DNA from: Zeugodacus cucurbitae
Lineage: Eukaryota; Arthropoda; Insecta; Diptera; Tephritidae
DNA length: 64,000 bases
Direction of reading: 5' to 3'
Assembly (NCBI RefSeq): GCF_028554725.1
Contig: NC_071668.1
Coordinates: 10,709,001-10,773,000, forward strand
In this document: positions 61,991 through 64,000 of the stretch, one piece after another
Layout of the letters: every line of letters starts with the position of its first letter
Numbering within the stretch: position 1 is the stretch's first letter
Notes under the pieces: generated by a model
Told to the model about the DNA's origin: nothing
The model's input: only the letters and a program-made list of their open reading frames with translations
Databases searched by the model: none
Position numbers and translations under genes: made by a program

Positions 61991-64000
61991 CTCAATAATC
62001 CTATAAAGTTTCTCAGTTCGTGCACTTTAAATTCACAACAACTATGAGTATAATGACCATATTTAAATCAAATTACGGCGACTTAGTGACAACTACAAAC
62101 ACTAACACAGATCTATTTAAACGAAGTCCTGTCTAGTGGGATAAAGGTGTGAAGTTGTGGGCAGCCAAGTGAAAGGAAAAAAGTAAAGGAAATTCGTCAA
62201 AAGCAGAATGCACTTAATGCAACGCTGTGTGCCTAATTTGGTGCCTTAACTAAGGTGTTGAGGTTGTTTATACATATTATACACGTTTGTAGTTGAATAT
62301 ATTCGTGAGATACACCTCCCTATACATGTACTTGTACACCTCGGAAAAACTGTTGGATTTCTATGATATGGGACTCCTTTTGGAGCTATTTACGTTTCAA
62401 CATATTGGAAATTTCGAAACATACAGTCAAATCCGTAATCCAGTGGCTTCAACAGAATCTAAGCAAAGTCTTAAACTGGCCAGCTCAATACACGGCGATA
62501 AGTTGAAGTTTGAGATACATTTATGAAGAAGAATTACAGAAATCGGGACAGAATATGCTTTGTTTAATAAAGTCATTCAATCGGATCTATACAGAGTGTA
62601 TTGAAACCAGTAGATAAGCTAGGGAAGTGTGACCTTAGGGTCGCCTATACTTGAGATTGTCGAAATTTTGAATGTTCCAGAAATAATACTCTTAGTGGTA
62701 TTACTTTTGGGCAGCTATACTCCAGTTTGTCAAAATTTTGGTTGTTCCAAAAATAGTACACGTCTCTAGGTATAGACGACCTCAGTATAGAATACTTCAA
62801 ATTGTCAAAATGAACTCAGCTGTCAACTTTTAATGATTGTCCACGAGAAAAGCAATTACTACGTAGCTCTTACGTGGAAAATAGAAAAAAAACATGATTT
62901 ATGGCAAACAGCTACATAGGACTTGTCAGCACATCCTCGCTTACTACCAGAAAACTTTACACAAGCTGCAGCTGCACCTGCATTTGCCATCGAAGGAGTG
63001 GCATATTTGCCAACTTATTGTGCGGACGTGCTTGGCAACGGTAAATTCCTGCTGGCTACCGTTATGCACTTGCAGTAACTAATATGGATTATCTAATTTT
63101 AACTTTTTGTGCACAAAGGCGCTGAAGCGTGCGTTCTACTATATGTACAACAACAAATTACGAAGATTTTATTAGCTTGTTGTTGTTGTTGAGATGTAAA
63201 AATAGCGGAACTAACAAATAAGCTTATCGAGGGTGAGGTTGAAATGTTGCAGCAGCGGAAGTGAGGTTATGCAATAGCTTTATGCCGGCTAACGGTACAA
63301 TATATAGTTACAGGGTATAACAGTTAATTGCATACTTAGACAGTAGATAGTGCAAATATTTGTGTGTATGAGCAAAAAAAATGTCTAAGTGTAAGTGGAA
63401 TAGGAGAAGTAGAAGAGGAAGAGTAGATGTAAAGGCGCTTGTGTGATAGTCAGTAGTCTTATTAGCGCCAAAGTGCACTCAATATGCATTTAAGTGTTTG
63501 TTTGCTTTTGTGAAAGATTGACAAATAGTGCACAAACATATAGACACATTTGACTAAACAGAAATGTTCTCATTATAATATTTATAGCTTACTTAATAAC
63601 TTGATTAATGAATTCAAATTAAAGCATTAATGTCGTTTACATGATTATTTGTAGATATTTAAATAAATAAATATCTCTATTATTTATATGCATAAAAAGT
63701 GTGAGCAGTTTGTCAAAAAGTTAACCATAAAAGCCAATCTTAAAGTAGTCATTTAACTGAATTTAATTGCTGCTTGTGTTATACATTTTAATTACATATT
63801 TATTTATTTGCCTTCCTTATTACCTCAATATTTACAATTTTATAAATCATATACAGATACAGATAGCTGTTTATATAATTTACACTCCATTGATGATTGG
63901 CCAAGTTTCTCTCCCCATTGAATTGGACAGAATTGTTATTTAAGTGACAAAAGAAGGAACCTACCGTTTTATGTTAACTCCGATCGATTTGCCAGACTTT
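61991..64000. other. presumed first intron or 5' flank of the Ly6 gene, no exon found
   Basis: I searched the minus strand for a signal-peptide exon ending in phase 1 and found no convincing one. A donor-like ACG|GTAGGT at 63962-63957 is preceded by an in-frame stop in the required phase. Paired short direct repeats (about 62630-62700 and 62700-62780, sharing AATTTTGNNTGTTCCA) are present. TTGTTGTTGTTG occurs at 63180. Confidence 0.45.

Noticed and set aside
63957..64000. Missing first exon of the Ly6 gene at the right edge
   Set aside because: The donor-like ACG|GTAGGT is present, but in the phase required by the next exon a TAA stop precedes it; it could only be non-coding.
1..64000. tRNA, rRNA or snRNA genes
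   Set aside because: No cloverleaf with A and B box sequences and no rRNA-like block were noticed; a covariance-model scan was not possible here.

Overview
The window is nuclear DNA of a higher fly, most likely a tephritid fruit fly (Bactrocera/Zeugodacus/Ceratitis type). It is AT-rich with intron-split genes. The protein genes are clear orthologues of Drosophila genes, and the dispersed repeats are of kinds I know from tephritid genomes. No bacterial, phage, CRISPR or plasmid feature was seen. Coordinates of multi-exon genes are spans; exon limits were placed by hand from splice sites and reading phase, and are given in the evidence text.

Left third (1-30.1 kb). The first exon of Cka (striatin) is on the minus strand, and baf (barrier-to-autointegration factor) lies upstream of it. 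Next comes a decayed partial tandem copy of the baf segment, broken up by Gypsy, LINE and MITE-like insertions. A secreted neutral lipase gene follows on the plus strand. The transglutaminase gene Tg (minus) then spans 17 kb. It has two alternative first exons, 1A at 29938-30094 and 1B at 24466-24568, and a large intron that contains a complete odorant receptor gene on the opposite strand, a damaged LINE and several MITEs.

Middle (30.1-49.1 kb). A spacer with a higher-order minisatellite separates Tg from Scg-alpha (alpha/epsilon-sarcoglycan, plus). A probable mitoshell orthologue (plus) follows. After a repeat-rich gap comes a 14-exon ABCC10/MRP7-like transporter (minus) and an intronless DUF4780-like gene (minus).

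Right part (49.1-64 kb). Compact housekeeping genes occur in divergent and convergent pairs: polyprenol reductase (SRD5A3 type), the OST3/OST6 subunit of oligosaccharyltransferase, Mettl14, CCDC97 and stratum (RABIF/MSS4). The 3' exons of a Ly6/uPAR GPI-anchored protein follow, with its first exon not found. Polyprenol reductase and OST3/6 both act in N-glycosylation and are convergent neighbours. Several of these genes (Scg-alpha, mtsh, the ABCC gene, Mettl14, OST3/6, SRD5A3, strat, Ly6) have, as I remember, close CG numbers on Drosophila chromosome arm 2L, and so do Tg, baf and Cka. The window therefore looks like conserved Muller element B synteny.

I found no convincing new multi-gene system. 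The most interesting items are the second Tg promoter/exon, the nested odorant receptor, the baf duplicate with an intact C-terminal frame, an orphan exon-like sequence whose splice donor was duplicated by a LINE insertion, a recurring ATTCACAAT element in the housekeeping promoters, the paired-unit minisatellite and two MITE families.
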